From NCBI RefSeq assembly GCF_963678635.1, contig NC_087070.1, positions 14,201,840 through 14,265,839 of the forward strand: DNA of 64,000 nucleotides, read 5' to 3'. This stretch comes from Symsagittifera roscoffensis. Lineage: Eukaryota > Xenacoelomorpha > Acoela > Convolutidae. Positions 9,603 through 18,823 of the stretch are shown piece after piece (positions within the stretch are counted from its first letter, which is position 1; each line of letters opens with the position of its first letter). The position numbers were made by a program, and so were the translations under genes. The notes under the pieces were generated by a model. The model worked only from the letters and a program-made list of their open reading frames with translations, searched no databases and had not been told where the DNA came from.

Positions 9603-9636
9603 ACTAATACTCAAAGAGTCAATCGAAGTCACAGAA

Positions 9637-12600
9637 ATGGCCGATCGATACTGGAAGTCCATGCCATCGGCTCTGAAAAAGCCCACACTTGACGAACTGT
9701 ACAGACGGCTGAGAGATCTGGATTACACTCAAGTGAACGAGAGAATGGCAGTGATGCTGAACGCCATCCTACAATTGGAGGATGAGGGCGAGTGTCGAGA
9801 GTCTGCGACGGAGGCGGTCTTGATGGTAGGCTACACCACTGAAGGGGTGTCCGATCAAGCACAGACCAGATGGCTGTCCTGGAACGTGGATGGAGCGATA
9901 AGGGGGTTCGATTTGGCGAGGAACCCTGGTCTAAACAACAACACAGAGTATGGCGCGGGGGAATTCCCACTGCCGGCCAGACCATCAGTCAGGTCCGCGA
10001 GCCAGAGTACGAGTAAAGTACCGTCGATGTCACGGGCACAGCAGACGGGGGAGGCTTATCCGGACGTCAGTGCCATGAAAAAAGAACTCGAGAGAACCCA
10101 GCGGGAGAAGAATAAGGCTAACCTCGACCGGGATCAAGCGGTGCTCGAGAGGGATCAACATGCGGTAGAGATGAATACGAAGGTGCGCAGCCTGAACGAA
10201 ACAATCAGGAAGATTCATCAGAGGAGTGTCCTTCCCCTTAGGCTACTGGACGTGGCTGAGCAAATGGAATTAACCTCTTTCCCTGACAATGCATCTGCGG
10301 ATGGCATTCACTTTGACAGGCCCAGAGGGGTGGAATGGTTGAACGACGTCTTTCAAAAGCATATATGCGCGCTAGAGACGGATTTGCTGGAAACAGCACA
10401 GGTCACGTTCGGGCCACCCCCAAACCCACCCTTCTTCAACCCGAGATCTTTGTCGAGTCGCTTGGGCGAGAGGGCCGATTCTAGAGATAGTGAGAGGAAT
10501 AGCCGGGCCAAGTTGCCGAGCACCACGCCCATGGAAGCTGATGAAGTGACATCAGCAACTCCCCAGGGGTCGGTAATGTCCTCAGTGGTGGTTGCGGAGA
10601 AAAAGAGGTCAGAGAAGCCACTGGAGACCAGCAGACAGAAGTATGAGGAGAAGGTCAAGGAACTGGATCTGGAAGACCTAGAGTGTAGACAGGAGCTAGC
10701 GAGGGCTTTGGGGCTTGAGCAGGTCTCACATGAGGACTTGGGGAGGCACAAGTGCGTGGACTGGTTGAAGGCTCATGAAACGCGTTTCTCGAGAGCGAAG
10801 TTGACAGAGACAGCAGACCTGAGTGGAATTCCCACTAGGTCGATGATGGGACCAATTAATTACAGACCTCTCAAGTCCTTGGGGAGCCCGGGACTGGTGG
10901 TGGAGCCTCCCAAGCACCGGACCAGCATTGCCAGAATTAGAGTGGCCACTCCAGCACAGTTGAGAGTGGTCGACAAACTGATGAACCCAAGAGAGATGGA
11001 GTTACCAGACGCCGAATACGAAGGCGCAAAATTGGCCAATGACCCCCGATATGGGAAACCCTGTGGGCAGGCGCAACTGGCCAAAACCTTAGCGGTCTAC
11101 GACAGAGCAGACCCAGCTGCAGCAAGGGTGGTGATCGTGGCAGGATCAGATTTCGAAGGTACGTCTCCCAAGTTGTTTTGGCCAGAAACCCTGATATACA
11201 CCTTGCCGGGTGCGGAACTGAACCAGATGTTGACCCTGGTAGTGGCAATAAAGTCAGAAATGCCCTGCGAACCTGAGTTACTGCTGTTTGCGGGGATGAA
11301 CGATCATCTGCACGCAACGGGATTTCTTGAGCAGCTCAAGGGTGGTGAACCTACGCCAAAGAGGATCTGGGAGGCCATCCAGACCTTATTCGCGGCGATT
11401 AATGAAGTACAGGAGAATGTTGCCTCAAGATTCGGCGCCAAGACAAAAGTGGCGTTCACAACATCCCCCGGGTACTCGAGCATGCCGCTGGCTCTGCAAT
11501 TCGTGTACGCGATCTTGATCTTGATCGCAGAGGGGAATGGGTGGCGTGTCCTGATGGCAGCTCCCAACCGAGAATTGGAACCGACGAATTTGAGGCTGTG
11601 CAAGTCAGAACTCGCGGCAGCGTGGGCGGACGTCTCCCATGCATTGAGAGGCTTTCACGAGTTGGCTGATATCCTCATCGTATTGGACGAGGTCCTCCTA
11701 CTGGAAATATCTAACTTTGCCAGGCAACTTAAGCTCAGCCCGATCCTTAGGGATGATCACCCAGTGATAATTCACCTGACGGCTAGTCTGTGGTTTCGGG
11801 ACATGGAGTTGACCATTACGAGCTCGACCAGCAGATCTAGAGGGCCAAACAACGAAAGGCAGAACGTGGCCACATCGGAAAAACAACTGGAGTCGATGGG
11901 GAATCGGTTGGCGCAAGAGGGAGGCAGATGGCCCTTCTTAAGCCCAAGGTTGGAAAATGCCACGAGGAAAACAAGAGAGGATGCGCCGCCTCTGGTGAAG
12001 CAGATCTGGGAGTTTCTCGAGGAGCAACTGGGAAAAGCTGAGGAAAAGGGGATGACGGTTGGCAGGTTCGTCACGGCAGCCAATGAGGTCACGATTGGAG
12101 GATTTTGGAGAGAGCACGCGTGGGGTGAGCTGAAGACGAGGAGGGATCATGAGATTCTCGAGTTCTTGAGTCCTTGTTGGGGAAGAGAGTTCCTGACTGA
12201 GGTGTACAGTGCGAAGGAGACGATCTTTGATGCGTTTATACAGGAGATGTTGAATATGCCGATCAGCCTGTTGCTGGCGCTGTACCTGGTCTACCCAAGA
12301 TACTTGTTTAATATGGGCCCCGCGTACATGTTCAGTCGTGGTGTGGACACCCTCAGAATAGATGGATACTTGACGTTAGTACTCCTGACCCACGGTGAAC
12401 TGGCGTCATTTCACCGATTGATGAGGTATGGGGAGCCCCTGGCGATGGGAAGAACACACTCGAGTATTGAGACCTACTCGTACAAGTGTGCAGCCGGGCT
12501 AAGGACGCTGCTCGTGCAGTATCTACTGATGCAGAACAGGCACCTGACTGGCGAAGAAAAGAGCCCGAAGACCAGAGAGGAGTGGAGGAAAGTGAATGGA

Positions 12601-15600
12601 GGCATGCCCCTATTAACGGATCTATGCCTAGCCATGAGATCGGATCCCATGGGGATTATCCGGGGGCTGGGGGAGGTCGTGACTTGTATATATGGACCGG
12701 CTGTCACGTTCGCATTTCCAGATCCCTTGGTGACAGCTTATCGATACTCCGTGACCCACGTGAGTCTCATAAGCGTACTGGATGGAACGACACTGAACTG
12801 GTGCCAGCAAGAGGTGCTAAGGGCACAAATGAGCAACACGGTGCTCTTCGGAAAGGTAAAGGATCCAGAGTTGATCGTGTACAGTTTCCGAGGACAAATG
12901 CAATGCCGGATGGGAGGCAAGCGCGAGGGCCCCATCGAAACTTACCCCAAGTTTTGGAACTTGAATCCCTTGGCAGCCAATGGACAAGAAATCTTGAGAA
13001 TCCCTGCATGGACAAAAAGTTTCGAGTTGGTGAAGAAGGAGCTGGAAGCGATATTGGAGAGAGAAGCCCTACCGACGAGCATTCCCGAGTTCCCCATAGT
13101 GAGGAGAATGACCCTAGGGATGAACAGTTCCCTGGTTGTCCCATCCTCCTACGCGAGAACCACGACTGAAGAACGGCAGAAGGAGTTTACTGACGGCTGG
13201 GATCCGCTCTTCATCGGCTATACTGCAGCAATTTATTTCCATACTAGCGATGTGAAGATAAACTCATGGACGACTCAAGCCAAGAAGATCAGAGGGTCGA
13301 TGCCCCCTAAATTCGACGTGCAAGATACCTTGAGAGTACTTAAGCGGGCAGGCCTAGAGAACCAGCGGCCGGTATGGGACGACGGCAGGATGATAGTGGA
13401 AGAAGGGCATGTAGCACTGAAAGCAGACGCGATGCTATTTGCCACAAGGAAGTACCGGGCACCTTACGGACTTGAGCTGATGGAGCGTAATAGAGAAGGA
13501 AAGAAGTTAGATGCAGCAGGTCCATTGTACGTGGCACTGACAAAAAGTGAGGCGACGAGTTCAGCGACACCATCACCCCTTCCAGTAGACATCCCTGGGG
13601 ATAAAAAGAGTGGCACCGTGGCAGATCGATTCAAGAGGATCTTTGAGAGAAGGGAAGCAGAGTCAGGAGACGAAAGCATGGATGAAACCCTCAGTGAGGC
13701 AGGAGAGGATATGGAAGTGGGAAACACACCGGAGCAAAAGCCAACGGAAGTGGAATTCACAGCGCAGGAATTGTTGAAAGACCTGAGTGAAGAAAACTGG
13801 GCAGATACTCCCACGCCACCTTTGACCTCGTCCCCTCGCAAGTACCCGGAAATGTCGTTGACAAGCGAGAATCCCAACATGGGAATGATCTTCTTGAGTA
13901 CGGAGAGGAGGGAGAAGAATACCTTCGAGGGAAACAGAGACGCCTTCCTGGGCACTCTGGATGAAGATGCTTGGCAAAAGTTCTTGAGCGAATTCAATCG
14001 AGAAGTGGATGAAGACACCACGTTGGATAATTTCAAAGAAGAACTGTGGGACACGGTGGTGAAGTTTGGTGAGCCTGTCCTGGTGGGGACGGGTTTAGAA
14101 GAGAAAGCTAGAGTGGAACTACTGAACAAAATGGTCGAGTTGAGAAAGTCAAGAAGGACCAGAGAAGACAAATGTAAAGACAGCTCTACTCCAAAACAGA
14201 AAACTGACAATAAAATAATTAAGTGTACAAGGGGGGATAAGGTAGGAACTAGTAATATGATTAAAAGTACTAATATCCTTAAGGCTCGAGCAGGGGGGAG
14301 GCAAGAGTTGGCTGGAGAAAAGGAAGTTGAATCAGTGATGATACCAATGACGCCCCCAAGCAAAGACGTGAAGTCTCGCAAGAGGAAGAGAGACGTGGAG
14401 GGAATGGGCAGTCCTTCAGCTGACGCGGTCTCGGAAAAAGACTTGAGAGAGACGGCTCCCATGGTTCTGGCGCGATGGAAAACGGCAGCCTACAAGAGTA
14501 GCTACGAACCGAGGAAACTGCTCGACATAGAAAAAGAAATGGAGAATCCCACTAGTTCAGTGACGGAGGAGGATTTCAAACCTCAAAGAATAAAAATGAA
14601 GCGAGGTTCGACGAGCGGGCAGACCTGGGAAGTAGATGTTGGCAAAGAATGGGTCTCAAGTGAACATCACGCTGTCGGGAAGCAAGTGACCAGTGATCCA
14701 CTTGAGAAAAGTAAAACCAGAAACACCTCCCGACCATGGTGGATAGCTCTCGAGACATTGAAGGAGATGGAAGGCTGTTTGAAGAAGTTGAACAGTGGAG
14801 TGGCTCGCAAACGATACAGCTGGGCTACCCAGCAGAAGGCTGAGGTCAACAAGATAGAGTTGGCAAACCAGCTGAAGAGATCCTGGCAGAACTTATTGAA
14901 GGATCATTTTGAAGAGGCGATGAGGACATCCTCATCGGCACCACCACTGATGGCGAATCCCTTTATCAGGACTGCAGGACAACTGATGTTCGCGTGGAGC
15001 CTGTTGGGGATAGAGCTGGAAACGCTGACTTCATACGACAAGTTGAAGCTGGGAGGAAAAAATCTAGAGATATACCGAATGTTGATGCAGCACGTTGCCA
15101 AGGACAACTCAGGCTTGAGTCTGGCAAGGAGGAAGGATGCAACCTGTTTCTTGAGGTGGACGATGTCGATGATGACTGACAGTACCATCCTAGCATGTCA
15201 TCAGAAAGCAGTCGCAAGCAAGACGTTCGAAAGGAGAGTCTCCACAGTCATCTTGAATGTGTATCAGAGCACTGGGATAGAGAGGGAGGATGGTTCTAGG
15301 CAATCTCTGGAGAACCATAGGAAGTTGGATGAGATACGGAGGTTCTACAACAAGAAGTTCGAAGAGGAGCACGACGTTCACCGCAACCTGGCTTCGTCAG
15401 GGGAGTACTTGAAACTCAACAGAAAGGGAGAGTACCAATATGTTTCTGGAGTAATGGGAATGGCGTACAACCCCTTCTTGGACCTGGAAGCTGGAGGAGC
15501 CAACAGAAATTATGAAGTGGCGGAGCTGTTGAAGTTCTGGACAGAGAAGATAGTGGAGATAGACGTTGTGGAGAGAGAGAGACCTAGCCTGGGTCTGGTT

Positions 15601-17496
15601 CTTGAGGGGATGCCGGGAGTGATAAGTGTGCCACGCTCAAGTAAAAGAGTGGAGCTAAAAATGGGTGATGGGAATGGCGTGTTGATCACGAACCTGGGAG
15701 TAGTATGGAAATTACTCAGACCTTCCTGGTGTCCACATCCCCATGCAAGTATGATTGAGGAGGTCACAGAGCGAGTGAGATTGGCACCGACAGAGGATGA
15801 GGACTTGGCGATCTTGAGCATAGTACACAAACTGATCTTGCCTCAGGTGAAAGAATCAAGTGAGGTGACAAGTGGAACAGAGCCGGTGAGGAGGATGGAG
15901 CCGGGCAGTTGTCTTGATTCGACATGCAGTAACGGCGAACATATTTGTGATGGACGATTATGCGTCAGGATACAATCTTTCCAGAAAGAGGACCTCACTA
16001 CCTGGTTTGAAGATATCACTGAAAGGGAGAAGAGTGAGGTACAGATAGTGGCTGAATATTACGCGAGGACCACCGTGAACCTAGCGACAGCCTTGGGATT
16101 CTTCTCGAGAATGTGCAGTCTCCAGTCACTGGAGAGGCTAGAGTCAGAACATCACCTGGTGACCGCGTTAAGCGTGGAATCATGGCCCGGAGTGCTACAA
16201 GTGAACCAGAAGCACATCAAGAGTTGGAAGATCGGACTCGAGGCAGATATGGGATTTCCCATGAGCGAAGCCTATGGATTGCCTCTAAATGCAAAATCCT
16301 TAGTGGGATCAGTGTTGGCTAACCTATGTGGGAGCCACTATCCACTACACATGGCGATGGTGGAGGTGTCCAGCCAGAGGGTGATGATAGACAAAGCCTT
16401 CTCAGTGCCCAAGTGCGTGAGACTAGCTCGGATGTCACACCACTCACACAAGCTATTGAGGAAGATCCGAGGAGCAGTACCAAAGGAGCAAAGAGATGAC
16501 TTGAGTGAAATCTGGGGTGAAGAACTTCTAGGCTTGGAGAGCGAAAATGCAAGTGATCATGGGAAGCAGAACGTGGTGGGGAAGCCCGCAGTAGGTGCCT
16601 CAAGCTCGGAAGAAGTCGACGTGGTGCATGAGAAAATGATGGAACTTGAGCCTCTCCTAGAAGCTTCGGGAGAACGCAACCTTAGAAGCATCGACCTCAC
16701 GCATGGGGATTGTCCATGCCACTGTCTGGCGCAGACAGTGTGGTACCCGGACCACGCCAATCTCTGTCTGATCTGGGACGTAGAAGAAATTAAGTCGCTA
16801 GGACTACCGGAGTATCGACAAAAGGTGACCATCTTGGTGGTAAGCACGATGCTGGCTCTGAGATGGATTGAGGAGAATATAGCGAAGTACAGAGAATCGA
16901 GAGCGCCAACAGCTGAATCGATTTATGCGATAGATTACAGCAGGAGACTGGAGTTGTTCGAGACTGCATGCAAGGTATTCGCCATACCAGTGCAAGTCAG
17001 ACACATATGGAGCCGCCTGAGATTCTTTCCTTGGTTTCGTGCGACGTTAACATCCTGGTTGTATGCAGTGACAAAGAACCACATGAGGAAACATCAGAAG
17101 GAATATCGACAATTCCAAGCTGAAATAGGGCCAGATGCCTTTAAGAGACCTCTGCTAACCCATCGAAACGCAATCACGGCGGGGTGGAAAAGAGTAGGCA
17201 GAATATCCAGAGACAATTCTAGAGCGAGGGAAACGATACTGGAGGAGGACCTGGCGAGGAATGTGAGCTTGAGTCTTCATAACTCCTTCTGCTTGAACCG
17301 GGAGTCGAAGGTGAAAGGCCTACCAAGTCAATTGAAAAGGTTGCAAGAGCAGAGAGAGTGGATGCGAGCCTATGAACAGCTGAAGGCCTGGGAGGAAATT
17401 GTGATTAGCTCCGATGACGAAGAGGCACTATTGGAACAAATTACAGTGCCAAGAACACCGGTATCAGGTACCTCGAAGGCGAAGAACATGAGGTGA
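9637..17496 (+). CDS. ORF2: giant SGNH-related protein of unknown function (copy A)
   Basis: An uninterrupted 2,619-codon frame; ATG 9637 is in a good context (AAATGG) just after the 20-bp array. Seen in order: coiled coil about 145-200; a stranded SGNH block V (DGIH, D222 and H225); a second SGNH-like region about 495-730 with VVIVAGSDFEG and LLLFAGMND; a large unknown region to about 1290; an acidic disordered stretch; a basic NLS-like SRKRKRD near 1580; and a conserved C-terminal region with C2092, C2097, H2102, C2104, C2109 and a PCHC at 2360-2363. No signal peptide or envelope-like membrane anchor is evident, so it is not an obvious env gene. Homologues in copies B (C-terminal part only) and C show that it belongs to the element. 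Relative to copy C it lacks about 342 residues carrying the SGNH nucleophile and GxND blocks. Function unknown. Confidence 0.85.
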   Translation: MADRYWKSMPSALKKPTLDELYRRLRDLDYTQVNERMAVMLNAILQLEDEGECRESATEAVLMVGYTTEGVSDQAQTRWLSWNVDGAIRGFDLARNPGLNNNTEYGAGEFPLPARPSVRSASQSTSKVPSMSRAQQTGEAYPDVSAMKKELERTQREKNKANLDRDQAVLERDQHAVEMNTKVRSLNETIRKIHQRSVLPLRLLDVAEQMELTSFPDNASADGIHFDRPRGVEWLNDVFQKHICALETDLLETAQVTFGPPPNPPFFNPRSLSSRLGERADSRDSERNSRAKLPSTTPMEADEVTSATPQGSVMSSVVVAEKKRSEKPLETSRQKYEEKVKELDLEDLECRQELARALGLEQVSHEDLGRHKCVDWLKAHETRFSRAKLTETADLSGIPTRSMMGPINYRPLKSLGSPGLVVEPPKHRTSIARIRVATPAQLRVVDKLMNPREMELPDAEYEGAKLANDPRYGKPCGQAQLAKTLAVYDRADPAAARVVIVAGSDFEGTSPKLFWPETLIYTLPGAELNQMLTLVVAIKSEMPCEPELLLFAGMNDHLHATGFLEQLKGGEPTPKRIWEAIQTLFAAINEVQENVASRFGAKTKVAFTTSPGYSSMPLALQFVYAILILIAEGNGWRVLMAAPNRELEPTNLRLCKSELAAAWADVSHALRGFHELADILIVLDEVLLLEISNFARQLKLSPILRDDHPVIIHLTASLWFRDMELTITSSTSRSRGPNNERQNVATSEKQLESMGNRLAQEGGRWPFLSPRLENATRKTREDAPPLVKQIWEFLEEQLGKAEEKGMTVGRFVTAANEVTIGGFWREHAWGELKTRRDHEILEFLSPCWGREFLTEVYSAKETIFDAFIQEMLNMPISLLLALYLVYPRYLFNMGPAYMFSRGVDTLRIDGYLTLVLLTHGELASFHRLMRYGEPLAMGRTHSSIETYSYKCAAGLRTLLVQYLLMQNRHLTGEEKSPKTREEWRKVNGGMPLLTDLCLAMRSDPMGIIRGLGEVVTCIYGPAVTFAFPDPLVTAYRYSVTHVSLISVLDGTTLNWCQQEVLRAQMSNTVLFGKVKDPELIVYSFRGQMQCRMGGKREGPIETYPKFWNLNPLAANGQEILRIPAWTKSFELVKKELEAILEREALPTSIPEFPIVRRMTLGMNSSLVVPSSYARTTTEERQKEFTDGWDPLFIGYTAAIYFHTSDVKINSWTTQAKKIRGSMPPKFDVQDTLRVLKRAGLENQRPVWDDGRMIVEEGHVALKADAMLFATRKYRAPYGLELMERNREGKKLDAAGPLYVALTKSEATSSATPSPLPVDIPGDKKSGTVADRFKRIFERREAESGDESMDETLSEAGEDMEVGNTPEQKPTEVEFTAQELLKDLSEENWADTPTPPLTSSPRKYPEMSLTSENPNMGMIFLSTERREKNTFEGNRDAFLGTLDEDAWQKFLSEFNREVDEDTTLDNFKEELWDTVVKFGEPVLVGTGLEEKARVELLNKMVELRKSRRTREDKCKDSSTPKQKTDNKIIKCTRGDKVGTSNMIKSTNILKARAGGRQELAGEKEVESVMIPMTPPSKDVKSRKRKRDVEGMGSPSADAVSEKDLRETAPMVLARWKTAAYKSSYEPRKLLDIEKEMENPTSSVTEEDFKPQRIKMKRGSTSGQTWEVDVGKEWVSSEHHAVGKQVTSDPLEKSKTRNTSRPWWIALETLKEMEGCLKKLNSGVARKRYSWATQQKAEVNKIELANQLKRSWQNLLKDHFEEAMRTSSSAPPLMANPFIRTAGQLMFAWSLLGIELETLTSYDKLKLGGKNLEIYRMLMQHVAKDNSGLSLARRKDATCFLRWTMSMMTDSTILACHQKAVASKTFERRVSTVILNVYQSTGIEREDGSRQSLENHRKLDEIRRFYNKKFEEEHDVHRNLASSGEYLKLNRKGEYQYVSGVMGMAYNPFLDLEAGGANRNYEVAELLKFWTEKIVEIDVVERERPSLGLVLEGMPGVISVPRSSKRVELKMGDGNGVLITNLGVVWKLLRPSWCPHPHASMIEEVTERVRLAPTEDEDLAILSIVHKLILPQVKESSEVTSGTEPVRRMEPGSCLDSTCSNGEHICDGRLCVRIQSFQKEDLTTWFEDITEREKSEVQIVAEYYARTTVNLATALGFFSRMCSLQSLERLESEHHLVTALSVESWPGVLQVNQKHIKSWKIGLEADMGFPMSEAYGLPLNAKSLVGSVLANLCGSHYPLHMAMVEVSSQRVMIDKAFSVPKCVRLARMSHHSHKLLRKIRGAVPKEQRDDLSEIWGEELLGLESENASDHGKQNVVGKPAVGASSSEEVDVVHEKMMELEPLLEASGERNLRSIDLTHGDCPCHCLAQTVWYPDHANLCLIWDVEEIKSLGLPEYRQKVTILVVSTMLALRWIEENIAKYRESRAPTAESIYAIDYSRRLELFETACKVFAIPVQVRHIWSRLRFFPWFRATLTSWLYAVTKNHMRKHQKEYRQFQAEIGPDAFKRPLLTHRNAITAGWKRVGRISRDNSRARETILEEDLARNVSLSLHNSFCLNRESKVKGLPSQLKRLQEQREWMRAYEQLKAWEEIVISSDDEEALLEQITVPRTPVSGTSKAKNMR
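10081..10330 (+). other. Deletion junction that removed SGNH blocks I-III from ORF2
   Basis: In copy A the coiled coil (LERDQ, around 10144-10158) runs directly into HAVEMNTKV and on to DGIHFDRP. In copy C the same two flanks are separated by 1,026 nt (62852-63878, minus strand) coding for GDS and GNND. Both break ends in copy C carry GACCAG, and copy A has a single GATCAA there. This fits an in-frame microhomology deletion of 342 codons in A's ancestor. Confidence 0.75.
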
Positions 17497-17936
17497 GCCA
17501 GTGGCTCGAAAGGAAATTCTAGAGTCTTGAGTCTTGAGAGGGAGGGGGCTTGAGCGTGAACTTGGATGAAATCTGGGTTCACGAAAAAGAAATTTTAGAC
17601 GAATAAGATATTGTTATTAATATGATAGATCTAGTATATAAATCAAATTGATGCATGACAATTCTCTGACTGAAATAGGACAAAAGAAATTTTAAAAATT
17701 ACCAGCTTAAAAAGCGGGGATTCATGGGTGCAGGTGTATGCAGATTTTGATTGCTGTTTAGCGGTAGTGTGAAAATTTTATATGGTCGTGAATTTTGCAA
17801 GGTAGATAAACTTAAGTCCGATGCAAACTTCTGTAAATGACCACTGGCACTGTATCTTGAGCAACACTCGGTTCTCTGGGACTTATTGGCAGATGACAAC
17901 ACACGATGAGGACATCGATCTCGAGTCCGGGGAGTA
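17497..17936 (+). other. Copy A 3' UTR with polypurine tract
   Basis: No gene in these 440 bases. The region from about 17690 on is homologous to the reverse complement of 55549-55760 of copy C (the ACTGGCACTGTATCTTGAGC segment and the AAATCTGCATACACC segment match). It ends in the polypurine tract GTCCGGGGAGT (17925-17935) and one spacer base before the LTR. Confidence 0.75.
17925..17935 (+). promoter_or_regulatory. 3' polypurine tract, copy A
   Basis: GTCCGGGGAGT followed by A and then the LTR start TGTGCC. The same 11-mer plus A is next to the LTRs of copies B and C, which fixes the boundary. Expected role: RNase H-resistant primer for plus-strand DNA. Confidence 0.75.
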
Positions 17937-18823
17937 TGTGCCAGTCGGTCATGTCTAGGGGTTTGACCTTGAGAAATACGCAATTTTGGAGTGAAATTTT
18001 AATTTTGCAAAATTCGAATTGAGCATGTCATGCTCAATTTTCTCGAACCAACTGAAAATGAAAAAGTCAGAAATCAGAACACCCGAATTAACAATTGCGG
18101 GAAACTACTCAAGAAAAAGGCAGGAAATTGCTATTCGCAATTTCTCGATACGAAATATCAAGAGAGTAGAGCTGTCTTATCCCGAAAACAGGAGAAAACA
18201 ACATTGACTTGAGGAGGGATCACTATTCGAATGGAATAGTGTGGACCTTCAACGGAATAGAGGACTACTCGAGTGTCCTAATGGTCCAAACGAAAACTTC
18301 AATTCTTGAGACAGAACTTACTTTCGTTATTGAAACTAATTGGCCTTAAAACTTATTTAGTTATATTAGTTAATTCTCAAGCTGCTCAGTTATAACTTAC
18401 TCCTCATACTCAAGTGCGTCGATATGTAAGTTCCAATTTAAATTTCTCGAGTGCATTTTATGATAGTTATGTTGAGATAAGGCGAGTTTTAGGTTGATCC
18501 ATCTGAAATGGATCAAAGTTCCACTGTCCAATAAAAAGTGACTAAGCGGATTGTTCCGACCCGGTTTTTAACGGCGTTCATGTATTTTGGGTATCCCGAG
18601 ACCTAAGTATGGGGACGTTTTTATTTCTAGAGTGGGGGGGTATTTTGGTAGTGGCCTTTAAGCTGTAATGGGTTCCAGTCTCATGTCGCAAGCGAACCGA
18701 ATTGGCTCCGACCGTTCTTGAGGCGGAAAAACACAAGAGATAGTGTCCCTGACTCTTGAGCCAATGGTTATAGGGCCTATTTTTCTTAAGCCTCATATGT
18801 GACTAAAGTAGGCGACTGTTACA
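17937..18823 (+). repeat. 3' LTR of copy A (887 bp)
   Basis: It starts TGTGCC right after the polypurine tract and ends TTACA, the canonical TG...CA. Its start and its last 350 bp align with the reverse-strand LTR at 52179-55548 (shared CATGTCATGCT..., AGGTTGATCC, CACAAGAGATRGTGTCCCTGACT and GGGCCTATTTTT segments). An AATAAA at 18530-18535 is a possible polyadenylation signal. It is very rich in CTYRAG hexamers. Confidence 0.8.

Larger units (their letters stand above)
9161..9636 (+). other. Gag-Pol/ORF2 intergenic region of copy A
   Basis: No gene in these 476 bases. It holds a strong nematode-style splice acceptor (TTATTTTCAG ending at 9443), a 20-bp tandem repeat (9512-9602) and a sequence TACTAATAC near 9603. 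Copy B's equivalent gap also has a TTTCAG (36822-36827) about 157 nt before its ORF2 start. The long gap and stop codons argue against readthrough or frameshift expression of ORF2 and suggest a spliced or trans-spliced mRNA. Confidence 0.6.
1..18823 (+). mobile_element. Copy A: giant Ty3/gypsy LTR retrotransposon (5' part outside window)
   Basis: The order is leader end, fused Gag-Pol ORF (362-9160), 477-nt gap, ORF2 (9637-17496), 3' UTR, polypurine tract (17925-17935) and 3' LTR (17937-18823). The pol order protease, RT, RNase H, integrase with a D-D-35-E core and GPY/F-like tail is that of Ty3/gypsy. The visible part is 18.8 kb. If its leader matches copy B's (about 3.6 kb), the full element would exceed 22 kb, far longer than typical members such as C. 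elegans Cer1 (about 8.8 kb). Both giant ORFs are free of stops and frameshifts, unlike every other copy here, so A is the youngest. The 5' LTR is outside the window, so it cannot be dated by LTR divergence. Confidence 0.9.

Noticed and set aside
12486-13169. 227-codon frame in another frame of ORF2
   Set aside because: Overlaps the conserved ORF2 frame, has low-complexity composition and no counterpart kept in copy C.
9637-17496. ORF2 as an envelope gene
   Set aside because: No N-terminal signal peptide, furin-like site plus fusion peptide, or C-terminal membrane anchor could be seen; composition is soluble and charged.
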